From Aegilops tauschii subsp. strangulata (Eukaryota; Streptophyta; Magnoliopsida; Poales; Poaceae), in NCBI RefSeq assembly GCF_002575655.3, contig NC_053037.3:143107207-143171206 (forward strand): 64,000 nucleotides of DNA, written 5' to 3'. A program made the position numbers and the translations under genes. The notes under the pieces were generated by a model, which was not told where the DNA came from, did no database searches, and worked only from the letters and a program-made list of their open reading frames with translations. Positions 1 through 11,650 of the stretch are shown one piece after another. Each line of letters opens with the position of its first letter. Positions within the stretch are counted from its first letter, which is position 1.

Positions 1-369
1 AAGATGGGAGGCAGGCCGTCCAATAGGAGCACGACTGCATTGACGCGTTCGTCTCGTACTGGCAACCTGCTGCCCGTCTGTCTGTCTATTCCCCCCTCCC
101 CGGCACCGTCATCACCGTTTTTTCGGTTCCCGGGGAAGGGGTTGTCCCCTTGGTGCCTCCGCTTCCTTATGGGGTCTTCTGGCTGGGCCCCGGCGTCTTC
201 CTCTGTCGGTGCCTGTGCTGGAGCCCCCCACCTAGTCCTGGAGGTGGTGACTAGGGGTCGTCGAGGCGCTCCGCACGCCTTCCTCCTTCGCAGCCTCGCC
301 ATTCCCGATCTTGTCAGGCTGGGCTTGCCACTTCCTGACAAGGATCTGGGTGGCATTGTGCAGGTGCGT
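1..369. other. Flank outside Gypsy A, unassigned
   Basis: This stretch lies outside the outer end of the Gypsy A 3' LTR. It is GC-rich. Open frames exist on both strands, but none shows a motif I recognise. The five bases before the LTR (TGCGT, 365-369) would be the left target-site duplication, but this cannot be checked because the other end of Gypsy A is outside the window. It may belong to a still older element. Confidence 0.4.
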
Positions 370-1548
370 TGTCAGGGATATCGTGCGACATATGCCAGGG
401 GGTGGCTTATCATGGATGGGGACAAGAGTACGTCGCTGGGCTCTAGAAGCGGGAGTGAGCGAGACCACATACGCCTGCGAATCTTACCCAGGTTCGGGGC
501 TCTCCATGGGGATAAAACCCCTAGTCCTGCTCTGCGAGGTCTCCGCATGATCACTATGCCAACAAGGTAGCTACAAGCTTGCTCCTTGAGCTGTTTTGGC
601 TAGAGGAGGAAGAAGAACAAGGCTAGCTCTACTCCACTCTCTCTATGTGGGTGTGTGTCTTCTAAGGTTCTGAACCCTTTGCATGGGGCGGCCTTGGGGG
701 TTTATATAGGCCTACCCCCAGGGGTACAATGGTAATACGGCCGGGTGTAGGACCCGACCGTCAGTGTCTCTGGACGCCGGCTTCTCCGCCGGCTGCTGGG
801 GCCTGCCGCTTGGTGGGTCCCGCCGGCTGCCGGGAACTCGGCCGACAGGTAGGGCCCGCCTCCTGCAGGCCATGCCGACCGCTTTATACTGTTGCCTTGC
901 TCCTGATGACGGATGCTTTGTCGGGGGGAGCGTGGCTACAGTCCCGCCGCCTGGCGGGCGCTCACTGTAGCCACACCCCGTCTCATCTGGTTAATGGCGC
1001 ACAGATTCTGAGGAGGGGGAGGCCGCCTGCTGGGAGGCGGCCACTCCCGCTGCCGCCTTCTGGGGCATCACCGCCTTCTGGGGCTCGCCGACAGGTAGGG
1101 CCCGCCGCCTGCGGGCCGTATCGACCGGCCATCGTGGGAGCATGGCTCCTCCTGATGTGGGTGATGTCATGAGCCGTGTGGCTACAATGCCGCGCCAGGC
1201 GAGGGGTGTCCGCTTGGTACACCGCACTGTAGCCATGCCTCGCCCTGGATTCGGGGGTGGCAGGTCGCACTGTAGCCACGCCCCGTCCCATCGTGGTAAT
1301 GGGGGTGCAGACTTTGAGGGGACGAGGGGCCGCCTGCTAGGAGTCGGCCCTCTCTTGGCCGCCTGCTAGGAGTTGTCCTCTTCGCGGCCGCCTTCTGTGG
1401 TCTTGCCGTCTTCTAGCAGCCAGCCTCCCAGACCAGCCGGCCCAAGGAGCCAGTCGTTCGTCCAGGAGGTGTGAGGGGCGCAGCTAACCCCGATGTCTTG
1501 AAATACCATGGGGGGCTAATGAGGCTACCCGTGTCATTTACTCTGATA
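370..1548 (-). repeat. Gypsy A 3' LTR (left copy)
   Basis: The first 190 bases (370 to about 558) match 62431-62618 almost base for base, which defines the LTR pair. On the plus strand it starts TGTCAGGG and ends CTCTGATA. The terminal inverted bases would be TGTCAG...CTGACA, so the inner end has one C-to-T change that destroys the canonical CA. A purine-rich tract lies directly inside. The length is 1179 bp. Blocks around CACTGTAGCCAC recur inside (about 960-1030 and 1265-1330), and GCCGACAGGTAGGGCCCGCC occurs at about 839 and 1088, so the LTR carries its own internal duplications. Confidence 0.82.
701..710 (-). promoter_or_regulatory. TATA box of the Gypsy A LTR
   Basis: On the minus strand this reads CCTATATAAA inside the LTR, oriented toward the R/U5 part of the element. 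Position and sense fit the LTR promoter of Gypsy A. Confidence 0.55.
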
Positions 1549-1560
1549 GTAGTCCCCGAA
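1549..1560 (-). other. Gypsy A polypurine tract region
   Basis: The minus strand reads TTCGGGGACTAC immediately before the LTR terminus. This is where the plus-strand primer of a retrotransposon lies. It is only moderately purine-rich, so the exact primer limits are uncertain. Confidence 0.5.
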
Positions 1561-2246
1561 GCTGGTGGGGCACCGCAGCTGAAAAGTTGAGGAGCCTCAG
1601 TAGCTTCCTACTCCGAGTGGTCTGGTAGCTTTGCTTTCTCCGCCTTCTGGAGGCACTGACTACTTGGAGCCGACCGTGGCCAGGCCGGTCGTCTGGTGAA
1701 TTCAAATAGTCGTGGTGGGGGCCGGGTGGCGTGCCAGCCGGGCGATAGGCCTGCCGCCCGCTGCTCACCCACCACGCGGCGCCAGCAGGCCAGGCCAGCC
1801 TGCCAGCCCACGCGCGCGACGGGACATAGCCACAGGCCGAGGCCCGCCACTATAGAGCCTCGGCACGCGCGTGGATCCGCTGCGGCCGAGGCGGACGGTT
1901 GCGCTTCTAGGCGCGGTTAATACACGCCTTTACGGCACGGTAAACGCGGGGTTGTGGGGGGAGTGGGTGCAGTTAATCCCATGACCCCCACGTCTCGCCC
2001 CCTCGGCTCCGCCGCCGGGGGCTATAAGTATGGGGAGGAGGGGCGGCAGAACGCACGCGCGCCCTCCTCTCCCTTCGTCTTTGCCTTTCTCCTTCCTCTT
2101 CTCCTTGCTGCCGCCGCGCCCCTTTCTCTTGTCGAGGCGCTGCTGCAGCCTGCCGTCGCCAGACCTCTTCGCACTGCGGCCACCTCACTCCGCCGCGGAT
2201 TTGCCCGCTCGTCGCCGCGCCGTGCCTCCGCCGAGCCCCCGCATAC
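1561..2246 (+). promoter_or_regulatory. Gypsy A internal noncoding region with a candidate promoter for the antisense ORF
   Basis: No coding exon is seen here. CTATAAGT at about 2022-2029 is a TATA-like sequence on the plus strand, about 220 bases before the ATG of the antisense ORF. A CT-rich stretch of leader type (2060-2140) follows it. The region could therefore hold a promoter directed away from the 3' LTR. This is inferred from position and composition only. Confidence 0.4.
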
Positions 2247-3525
2247 ATGGCGCGCGATGGGCGCTCCGGCGATTGGGATGGCTCCAATGTACATGAGGAC
2301 CACCTCACCTTCCTTCGCCAGACGCGGCGGCTGTCGCGCGCGACGCACATAAAGGTGTGTATTCCTCCCGAGACGGAGATCTCGCTGGCGCCGGCGGACG
2401 ACGAACGCGTCGTCTTCCGGTCGCACTTTCTTCGCGGCTTCGGCCTGCCGGTGAGCAGCTTCTTCCGCTCGTTCCTCACTTTCTACAAGGTCCAGCCCCC
2501 ACCATCTCACGCCAAACACGATGGTGCTGCTGTCCGCCTTCGTCACCCTCTGGGAGGGCTATCTCGGCACGCTCCCCACCCTTGAGCTCTGGGGGGAGCT
2601 CTTCTACCTCAAGCTCGGCACTGCCGCCAAGAACAAGGCGGCCTAGTGCGGGGCCTGCATCGCAGTGCAGCGTTCGGGTTCCGGGGTCCGCTTCCCGGCC
2701 CTCGGCTTGCTGCAGTCAGCCAAGCTGTGGCAGAAGTTATACTTCTACGTCGAGAACATCCACTCGACAATGGACTACGTCAATCTGCCGACTTACGCAG
2801 CCGGCCCGCAGGTTGAGCCCCGCAGCAACTGGTAGTTTCGGCCGAAGAACCGGTCGGCTGCCTCCTCTGCCGCTCTCGCCCGGCTTCAGGAGATGTCGGA
2901 GTCGGAGGGCCTCAAGGCCTCTAACCAGCTGACCGCCTTCGTGGTGCGCCGGGTGCTGCCCCTCCAAGCCCGGCCCCACATCATCAGCCGCATGAGCGGG
3001 CACCGGCACCCATGCCGGATGTGCACCAAGGAGCTGCCGGATGTGGAGGTGGTTCGGCTGGTGAACTACTTGCCCAACTACAAGCTCTCGGAGGAGGAGT
3101 GGCAGTTCGGCAAGCCGACGTATAGCCGCGCACACCCGCCGCCTGTGGTGAGTCTTTTAACTCTCTTTCTCTTCATTCGTCCGGGTTCTTTTTTGCCGCC
3201 TGACCAGTCGGCCGTGGTGCAAATCTTCTCCACCCAGTCGGCGGCCGATGCTCTGGATCTAGGTCATCAGTACCTGCCGGACCGGTTGGTGAGCGACGTG
3301 GACGACCCCGATTTGGGGGCGGCTGCCATGGAAGAGAACGATGCCACGGGCGGCGGCGGTGATGGAGCAAGCGGCTCCTCGGGAGGCGGCCTTGGGGACT
3401 GGCTGGATGATGACGAGGAGGACGACGACCTGCGCCGTACCCATGGCGCCGATAGGGCGGGCGCCAGCTCCTCGGCCGCGTCGACTGCAGCAGCCGGCGC
3501 GCCGAAACGCCGGGCCGACGCCGGG
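2247..3525 (+). pseudogene. Antisense extra ORF of Gypsy A, 5' part (putative gypsy-type transposon domain, PF04195-like)
   Basis: The ATG at 2247 opens a frame containing HFLRGFGLPVSSFFR and, after a frameshift, VLLSAFVTLWEGYLGTLP. These are typical of the plant domain called putative gypsy type transposon. The frame is broken by one extra C in the C run at 2496-2500 and by TAG at 2644-2646 and 2833-2835. A likely intron runs 3147-3207 (donor GTGAGT, acceptor CCTGACCAG). The next exon encodes an acidic, Gly/Ser-rich tail (GDWLDDDEEDDD) and is cut at 3525 by the Copia insertion. The gene resumes at 53494. It lies antisense to Gypsy A pol. The function of this ORF in Tat elements is not established. 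Confidence 0.75.
3521..3525. repeat. Left target-site duplication of the Copia element (CCGGG)
   Basis: CCGGG directly precedes the TGAAA terminus of the Copia LTR and recurs at 53494-53498 directly after the TTTCA terminus of the other LTR. Five bases is the usual size for LTR retrotransposons. Confidence 0.93.
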
Positions 3526-5127
3526 TGAAATGATCGAGAAGAGGTGTCTAGAGGGGGGTGAATAGACTCTTAGCAAGAAAAGTTGCAGTTTTTAGATTCT
3601 TTAAGTTGAAGTGGAATTTTAGCACAAGTTCAAACATTCACAATACATATCAAGCAAGCATGGCAAGAGTATTTGAGCAGCGGAAAGTAAAACATGCAAG
3701 TTGCAAGAATGTAAAGGGATGGGATTGGAGTGTGCAAACGCAATTGGAGACACGAAGATTTTTGGCGTGGTTCCAATAGGTGGTGCTATCGTACATCCTA
3801 CGTTGATGGAGACTTCAACCCACGAAGGGTAACGGTTGCGTGAGTCCACGGAGGGCTCCACCCACGAAGGGTCCACGAAGAAGCAACCTTGTCTATCCCA
3901 CCATGGCATCGCCCACGAAGGACTTGCCTCACTAGGGTAGATCTTCACGAAGTAGGCGATCTCCTTGCCCATACAAACTCCTTGGTTCAACTCCACAATC
4001 TTCACGGAGGTTCCCAAGTGACACCTAGCCAATCTAGGAGACACCACTCTCCAAAAGGTAATAGATGGTGTGTTGATGATGAACTCCTTGCTCTTGTGCT
4101 TCAAATGATAGTCTCCCTAACACTCAACTCTCTCTCATAGGATTGGATTTGGTAGAAAGACGATTTGAGTGGAAAGCAACTTGGGGAAGGCTATAGAGAT
4201 CTAGATTTATGTGGTTGGAATGGAATATCTTGACCTCAACACAAGTGTAGGTGGTTCTCTCTCAAAAAATGTATGTTGGAAGTGTAGGCATGTTCTGATG
4301 GCTCTCTCCACGAATGAAGAGTGGGTGGAGGGGTATTTATAGCCTCCACACAAAATCTAACCGTTACACACAAATCACCAAACTCGGTGGGACTGAACTA
4401 TAAAACTCGGTCAGACCGATTTAGTTCATAATGTGACCGTTAGGCATTTCGGCGGGAGCGACATGATCAACTCGGTGGGACCGATGTGCTAGGGTTAGGG
4501 TAAAGCCTTATCTCGGTTGGACCAATTACACAAACTCGCTGGGACCGATTTGGGTAATAAGCACAACAGAGAGTTGGCCAAGCAAACTCGGTGGGACCGA
4601 TTTCATATTTCGGTGAGACCGAAATTAATGCAATAGGCATCAGAGAGTTTGCAAGCCCATATCGGTGAGACCGAGATCCCATCGGTGAGACCGAATTGAT
4701 TAGGGTTTCTGGCAGTGGCTATGTCAAGTGAACTCGATGGCGCTGGATAGAAAGTTTCGGTGGGGCTGAGTTTCACTTTTGGTTTGGGACATATGTGGAT
4801 GTGAGAAAGTGGTTGAGGGCTTTGTACCATATCACTAAGCACTTTGAGCAAGTAACTCATTAAGCAACACCTCACCCCCTTTTAATAGTATTGGCTTTTC
4901 CTATGGACTCAATGTGATCTTGGATCACTAAAAGTAAAATGTAGAGTCTTGTGCTTTGAGCTTGAGCCAATCCTTTGTCCTTATCATCTTGAAGGGGTTC
5001 CACATCCTCTAGTCCACGCCACTCCATTGTTGAACTTATCTGAAACATACCAGATGAAAACATTAGTCCAACAAGAGATATGTTGACATTAATTACCAAA
5101 ATCACCCAGGGAGCACTTGTGCTTTCA
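3526..5127 (-). repeat. Copia 3' LTR (left copy)
   Basis: This copy is 1602 bp, collinear with 51895-53493, and ends TG...CA. A TATA-like CTATAAATA is found on the minus strand at about 4333-4343. Between about 4383 and 4760 there are about a dozen imperfect copies of a short palindrome with TCGGT and ACCGA arms around a GGG or GAG centre. Palindromic repeats of this kind are a known trait of Sirevirus LTRs. Confidence 0.92.
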
Positions 5128-6686
5128 ATCTCCCCCTTTTTGGTAATTGATGAAAACATATATCAAAGCTTTAGATAAAGATAGAGAGAATAACCAGTAA
5201 AGCTTTGGAAAGACATGTAACATGCGTAGGCTCCCCCTATATGTATGCAATCATGCAAATATGGAGTATAGGAGCATGTGAATGCATAAGCATGACATAG
5301 TAAGCAATGTGTTACATGTATCTTGGCTATATGCATCAGAGCAAAATATGTGATTATAGGAAATGTACCTTCATGCTCATGAGTCCTTCTTGCAAACAGT
5401 ATGTACATCAGCAAGAAATCCTCATGCACATGAGTGTGATGCATACACTTACCTTGTGGTCTTGAGTTGGCTTCGAAAGGGATGAACCTGAGTAAACAAG
5501 GTTAGATAACACAGATACATCTACTAGCCAGAGCAAACAAAAGGAACCACAAGAGTACCGAGATTGGGATGACATGTAGAGTGTGAGCACTGGATACTCC
5601 ATTAGATATAGACATGTCCCCAAAAGGTAAAGATATGCAATGAATTCAAAGAGTTTCTTCCCTTAGATGTCTTGCTCCCCCTGAATCTTGTATGGGATAC
5701 TGGGAGAAGATAGGGAACAGAAAATCAGAGCAAAGAAAACACACAAACAACATGAACATGTCTTTCCCCTCTAAAGACATGTGAATTCTCTCCTCTTGAA
5801 CACCAAGCATCTGGGGTATGTAATTCCTCTCTCCCCCTGTTTGAAGCATTCTCACCCCCTTTTGAAGGATTAAGATTTGATGTGAACTCTCTCTCCCCCT
5901 TTGACATCAATTTCCAAGAAGGGATCCTCTGGAGTGTGAGTCAAAATAGGTTTGGTCCTTGAGTCACAGAGCAAAGCAGCATGGAAAATGTGATGCTAGT
6001 AGAGGACAAGAATCATTGAGTGGAGCTGGAGCAAAAAAGAATGCAGGATCAAGTGGCAAGTTGTCTTGTCTGCAGTGAAATCGGTGGCACCGAGTTGTGT
6101 GCTTCGTTGAACCGAAAGGATTCGGTTGGACCGAAAGCAACATACCGGTGTGACCGAGTTCATCACAGAGAAAACACTTGTCACCTCAGCTCACTAGGCA
6201 AATAAAATCTCACAAAGATTTGCAAGGAATTAAATGAAGAATTTGCAAGGAATTGGATGCAGGAAATGCAGAAAAAAGAAAAGAAATCTAGATGAAGGTC
6301 TTTTTGATAAAGGAAGGGGAATAAATATGCAAAGGGCAAAATGCAAAGACTCAAAGAAACACTAGAGAACTTCATCTAGAATTGGGCGGTGACAAAGTCA
6401 CCTATGTTAGAGTATATTGACTAAGGGGTCAAGTGAGAACACTTGATCATAAGTCATACTCATCATTTAAGCTCAAAATGGGGTTACCATTTTTTGTTTA
6501 AGCATTTGATGTATTCACATCTTGTTGAGTTGCTTTGACCCATGACTTGGAGTAAAGCTTCTCTAAGATGGAACAACATACCTTGGGTGGTGGTGTTGAT
6601 CTTGACCATGTAGTTGAACTTGTGTGGGATGCTCAAGGTTGATGTAGCTCATCAAGAGTCGGGAGCACCACTTGGAAGTGAGTTCA
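5128..6686 (-). other. Copia 3' untranslated region with multiple polypurine tracts
   Basis: No coding frame is supported here. Directly next to the LTR (5128-5142) the minus strand carries an AAAAAGGGGGAGAT tract, the polypurine primer. Further GGGGGAG-type tracts lie at about 5231, 5665, 5829, 5855 and 5889. Redundant tracts upstream of the 3' LTR are a Sirevirus feature. At 6080-6165 three or four more TCGGT/ACCGA motifs resemble those of the LTR. The region continues at 46382, beyond the CACTA insertion. Confidence 0.7.
6684..6686. repeat. Left target-site duplication of the CACTA element (TCA)
   Basis: TCA precedes CACTACAAAA here and recurs at 46379-46381 immediately after TTTTGTAGTG. 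A 3-bp duplication is diagnostic for CACTA (En/Spm) transposons. Confidence 0.88.
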
Positions 6687-6910
6687 CACTACAAAAAAAG
6701 ACATACCCGTGACATTTTGGGCCAAACGAAAATCTTTTCTGTCATACTTATGACACTTCTATGACGATAATTGTGAAAAAACTCGGTATCATCATAGATG
6801 TGGTGGGGTCCTACTTCTATGACAAAAAATCATGACAGAAAATGGGCTTTTCATCCTAGGCGGGCCGGAGACGCAGCTGCATGACATTCTTTGGGCCGTC
6901 AATGACGGAA
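6687..6910 (+). repeat. CACTA left terminal region
   Basis: It contains the CACTACAAAAAAAGACA terminus and a series of short ATGACA/TGTCAT motifs (about 6741, 6748, 6761, 6818, 6833, 6880). Similar motifs recur in the right terminus. In En/Spm such subterminal motifs bind the TnpA protein. Binding is not shown here. Confidence 0.7.
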
Positions 6911-7149
6911 AAAACTGTGGTAGAAGCGAGGGCACGGAAAATATCGGGGAGTCCCCGGTTACGGTGGGTGGTCGGGGGCCGAGCGATGCGCGTTTCTCTC
7001 GTATGTACGCGCGTGTGTGCGAGGCGTTGGGCTCTAACTAAACCCGAGCGATTGCACTGCAGGCTACACGTTACTGAACCCGAGCTATCGATCGATGGCT
7101 GTTAACTGAACCCGATCGAGCGATTCCATCGCTACTGCTGCTAACCGAA

Positions 7150-7980
7150 GCCGGTCGATGCTGCCTCTGGATGAACAGTGAGTGTTGCTGGGGGGTTTGG
7201 ATGAACAGTTCTCGGTGGGGGTGGATGAACAAGTCCCCGCGGTGTTGCCTCTGGATGAACAGTGAGCGTTGTTGGGGGGTTTGGATGAACAGTTCCCGGT
7301 GGGGATGGATGAACAGGACCCCCGATCGTTCGAGCCGGTTGGGGCTGGATGAACTGGACCCCGTGGAGGGCAGGATGAACATGACCACCCCGTGGAGGGC
7401 AGGATGAACAGTAGACGGTGGAGGGCAGGATGAACAGTAGTCCGTGGAGGGGTGGTTGAACAGTAGCCCGTGGAGAGGGCTGGTTGAACAGTAGCCGCTG
7501 GAGTAGCGCACGGTGGAGGCTGGATGAACAGGAGCCCGTGGATGAACAGTCGCAGGTGGAGGCTGGAGGAGGTCGACGGTGGATGAACAGTAGCGGGAGG
7601 GGGGTCGACGGTGGAGATGAACATTATCCCGTGGAGTCCCGTTTTGCGGAACGCCACACCCCTCCCGATGAACAGGACCCCCGTTTCGACCATAGCGCTC
7701 CAATACAAGTCTGTTTCCTCCGTTTTAGGTACGCCACACCCCTCCCGATCAACAGGACCCCCGTTTCGACCATAGGAGGTCCATTTCCCCTGTTTTGCGG
7801 TACGCCGGACCCCTCTCGATGAACAGGATCCCGTTTCGAACGTGGCCGGTCGAACACAAGGCCGTTTCCTCCGTTCTGCGGTACGCCAGGCCTCGTTTCC
7901 ATTGGCTGTTCCGTCCAAGCCCTCCCGATGAACACGACGACGCATTCCGTTCCCACCCAGCCGGTTGGCTCCCCCTGAAC
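7150..7980. repeat. CACTA left subterminal repeat block (GGATGAACAGT family)
   Basis: More than fifteen imperfect copies of GGATGAACAGT or GGTTGAACAGT, often followed by a CCCGTGGAG-like segment, lie between 7168 and 7620. From about 7630 to 7900 the pattern becomes a repeat of roughly 70-100 bp with CCCTCCCGATGAACAGGACC and CCCGTTTCGACCAT. Long open frames on both strands here come from the repeat period and are not genes. The position fits a subterminal array. Confidence 0.75.
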
Positions 7981-8247
7981 ACGACGACGATGCTGTTTCT
8001 CCGTTCTGACCTAGCCATGTACACGAGCCCTGGCCGTATGTATGCGCGAGTAGGCGTTCGAGACCCTGCCCGTATGTACGTACGTGGCTGTATTTTCTTA
8101 CTTGCACACGGGCCGCTGTACGTACATGTACATGCTACGTGCGCGCCTCTACTACGACACGTGCACCCCTCTACATCGACCAGTATGTACCTACACATTC
8201 GCGACCAGAATGACAACGCTACGTACGCTTCGACCAGGTGGGTCCCG
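7981..8247. other. No gene seen
   Basis: This linker between repeat blocks is rich in TGTACGTA-like tetranucleotide steps. No motif of a known gene or element was recognised. Confidence 0.5.
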
Positions 8248-8429
8248 TCTGTCAGGCACTTCCTTGCCTGCGAAGATGTAGCTGGTGGGTCCCAGGAGTC
8301 AGGGGGCGAATCGTTTTTTTTTGCCCGGACGCACTTCCTTGCGTGCGAAGATGTAGCTGGCGGGTCCCAGCAGTCAGGGGGAAACATTTTTTCGCAAAAT
8401 ACGATGGCCCGTCCGGTGGGTCCCCGCTG

Positions 8430-11400
8430 TCAGGTGGAGGAATAATTATTTTGCGCGTAATAAGGAGGCACTTCCTTGCTGCGGCCGTGGACCCAGCTGT
8501 CAGCCTCTCCACATACAGTCCATGTCCGATGGAAGCCGTTCCTTGACCACGTTGACCACGCTGCGCCAAGAGCACCAGGGCGGTGGACGACGGCGAGGCC
8601 TAGGAAGGGGACGACGCGGAGCCGGGGAAGATGCGGCAGTGGATGCCCACGCATAGAGGAGTATGAGGGTTCACTAGTTCGCTGTGGTGCGACGCAGAAT
8701 AACAGGGGGTGTGGGTGAGTAGAGGGATGGCCTGGCCAGCGATGGGAGTAGTAGGGGGCGGTGAGGCCTCCGCGACATCGCAGCCGGCCACGGGAGGCAG
8801 GAGCACGTGGCACGACCAGCGCTGCTTTGGGCGGCTGGAGCAAGAAGACCAGAGGTTGAAGAAGCACTACGACCGTTCGATGGACATCGGACGGTCACAG
8901 GAGCTAGAATCGTGCATATTGACTAAGTTGACAAAGACGTCCGTCCCTGTCAACTTAGTAGGCCCACAAGTCAGCCTGCCACTGTACTGGGTCCCAGCTA
9001 GCAGGGGGAGTATTCATTTTTTGTGCGTAATAAGGAGGCACTTCCTTGCGTGCGAAGATATAGCTGGTGGGTCCAAGCTGTCAGCGGCGGTAATGTTTTT
9101 TTCGTGGAATATAGAGGCCCTTTCGATGGGTCCCAGATGTCAGGTGGAGGAATCATTATTTTGCGCGTAATAAGGAGGCATTTCCTTGCGTGCGGCCGTG
9201 GACCCAGCTGTCAGCCTCTCCACGTACAGTCCACTTCAGATGCATGTCGGTCGTTGACCACATTGACCAGGCCGCGCCGAGAGCACCAGGGCGGTGGACG
9301 ACGGCGAGGCCTAGGAAGGGAACGACACGGAGCCAGGGAAGACTCGGCAGTTGATTCCCATGCGGAGCGGAGTACGACTGTACGAGGGTTTACTGATTCG
9401 TCTGCCGTCGCCGGAGAATAACAGTAGGTGGGGGTGAGTAGAGGGATGGCTAGGCCTGGGAGTACAGTGGGGCGGTGAGGCCTGCGCGGCAGCACAGCCG
9501 GCCACGGGGAGGAGGGAGCAGGCAGTCCCGCCGACGCTTGTTTGAGCGGCTGGAGGAGGAAGAGCAGAGATTGAAGGAGCACGACGGCCGTTGGATGGAC
9601 ATCCAACAGTCACTGCTTGTGCGTCAACCTTTTTTTAGGAAAGCCTCAAATATGTGGAAAACATCATACAACCCATCTGCCATTATTTCTCATAATTTAC
9701 AGCCCATTTGCTAATTCTTAAGGGTTTTTTTGGAGCCCATATTCTTTTTGTTAGCATTACAGCCCATATTGTGGCCACGGTTAAAAAATTATACGAAATT
9801 TTGCATATTTTGGTGCGGTCCGAACTGTTTTTAATCCCAAAATTTTGAGTCACATTCAAACTGATTTAAAAAATAAATGTATATCAATATAAAATCCAAC
9901 AAATTGTCCACGCATAAAAATCAGTGCAATTTAAAATCTCGAAATGAAAAAAAGAAATTTGAAACTAATTGCCGGTTTGATGTGTTTTGAAAATGTACAG
10001 CCCATTTCTCATTACTGATAGGCCATTTTCTCGGCCAGCCGAATGAAGCTCTCCTCGTCTTGAAAGATTTGTAGCCCAACAGGCCTGACAAAGCGACTTA
10101 CTTGACAAATCACAAAAAAACTGGGCTGTGACCGTGGACCCAGCTGTCAGCCTCTCCACGTACAGTACTCTTCCAATGGAAGTCGGTCGTTGACCACATT
10201 GACCACGCCGTGCCGAGAGCACCAAGGCGGTGGACGACGGCGAGGCCTAGGAAGGGGATGACGCGGAGCCGGGGAAGACGCGGCAGTGGATGTCCACGCG
10301 GAGAGGAGTACGAGGGTTCACTGGTTCGGCTGCGGCGTGAGGCTATCGTCGCCGCAAAATAACAGGGGGTGTGGGTGAGTAGAGGGATGCCCTGGCTAGC
10401 GGTGGGAGTAGTAGGGGGCGGTGAGGCCTCCACGGCATCACAGCCGGCCACGGGTGGCAGGAGCACGCGACACGACCGGTGCTGCTTTGGGCGGCTGGAG
10501 CAAGAAGACCAGAGGTTGAAGAAGTACTATGGCCGTTGGATGGACATCGTACGGTCACTGGAGCTAGAATCGTTCATATTGACTAAGTTGGCAAAGCCCT
10601 CTGTCCCCGTCAACTTAGTAGGCCCACAAGTCAGCCACCCACCATGGTGGGTCCCAGCTAGCAGGGGGTATTCATTTTTTGTGCGTCATAAGGAGGCACT
10701 TCCTTGCATGCGAAGATATAGCTTGTGGGTCTGACCTGTTAGCGGGGGGAACATTTTTTTCGCAAAATACAGAAGCCCTTCCCGTGGGTCCTAGCTGTCA
10801 GGTGGAGGAATCATTATTTTGCGCGTAATAAGGAGGCATTTCCTTGCGTGCGGCCGTGGACCCAGCTGTCAGCCTCTCCACGTACAGTCCACTTCCGATG
10901 GATGTCGTTCATTGACCACGTTGACCAGGCCGTGCCGAGAGCACCAGGGCGGTGGACGACGGTGAGGCCTAGGAAGGGAACGACACGGAGCCAGGGAAGA
11001 CTCGTCTGCCGTCCCCGGAGAATAACAGCAGGTGTGGGTGAGTAGAGGGATGGCTAGGCCAGCAATGGGAGTACGGGGGGCGGTGAGGCCTGCGCGGCAG
11101 CATAGCCGGCCGCGGGAGGAGGGAGCAGGCAGTCCCGCCGGCACTTGTTTGAGCGGCTGGAGCAGGAAAAGCAGAGATTGAAGAAGCACGGCAGCCGTTG
11201 GATGGACATCCAACAGTCACTGCTCTCGTGTGCATTATTTCTAATAATGTACAACCCATTTGCTAATTCTTAAGAATTTTTTTGGAGCCCATCTTCTTTT
11301 TGTTAGCATTACACCCCATATTGTGGCCACGGTTAAAAAGTATACGAATTTTTTGCATATTTCGGTGCGGTCAACTGTTTTTAATCCTGAAATATCGATT

Positions 11401-11650
11401 CACATTCAAACTATTTTGAAAAATAATTTATATAAATATAAAATCCAAATAATTTTCCACGCATAAAAATCAATGGAATTTAAATTCTTGTAATGAAAAA
11501 AAAATTGAAACTAATTCCCGGTTTGATGATTTTTAAAAATGTACAACCCATTTCTGGGTAAACCGAATGAAACTCTGCTCGTCTTGAAAGATTTGCAGCC
11601 CAACAGGGCTGATAAAGCAAGTAGGCCTCGTTTGGGTATTACTTTAAAAA
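8430..11650. repeat. Tandem duplication of about 1.65 kb made of smaller repeated modules
   Basis: Three modules recur. One runs from GTGGACCCAGCTGTCAGCC to a GGATGGACATC-type end, at about 8490-8900, 9198-9605, 10131-10550 and 10855-11215. A second contains CAACTTAGTAGGCCCACAAG, at about 8950 and 10610. A third, AT-rich, contains TTTGCTAATTCTTAAG, at about 9700 and 11260. Their order shows a long unit (about 8480-10120) followed by a second copy (about 10130-11650). Open frames inside follow the repeats and carry no domain I recognise. A GCGTGCGAAGATGTAGCTGG-type module also occurs just before, at about 8265 and 8340. Confidence 0.75.

Noticed and set aside
2357..2932. Plus-strand frame of 191 codons, Ser/Arg-rich
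   Set aside because: An alternative frame of the antisense ORF. The other two frames together give the PF04195-like domain.
7085..8107. Minus-strand frame of 340 codons
   Set aside because: It follows the GGATGAACAGT repeat (MNSSRWG-like and CSSRG-like periodicity on both strands) and contains no domain. It is a by-product of the repeat.
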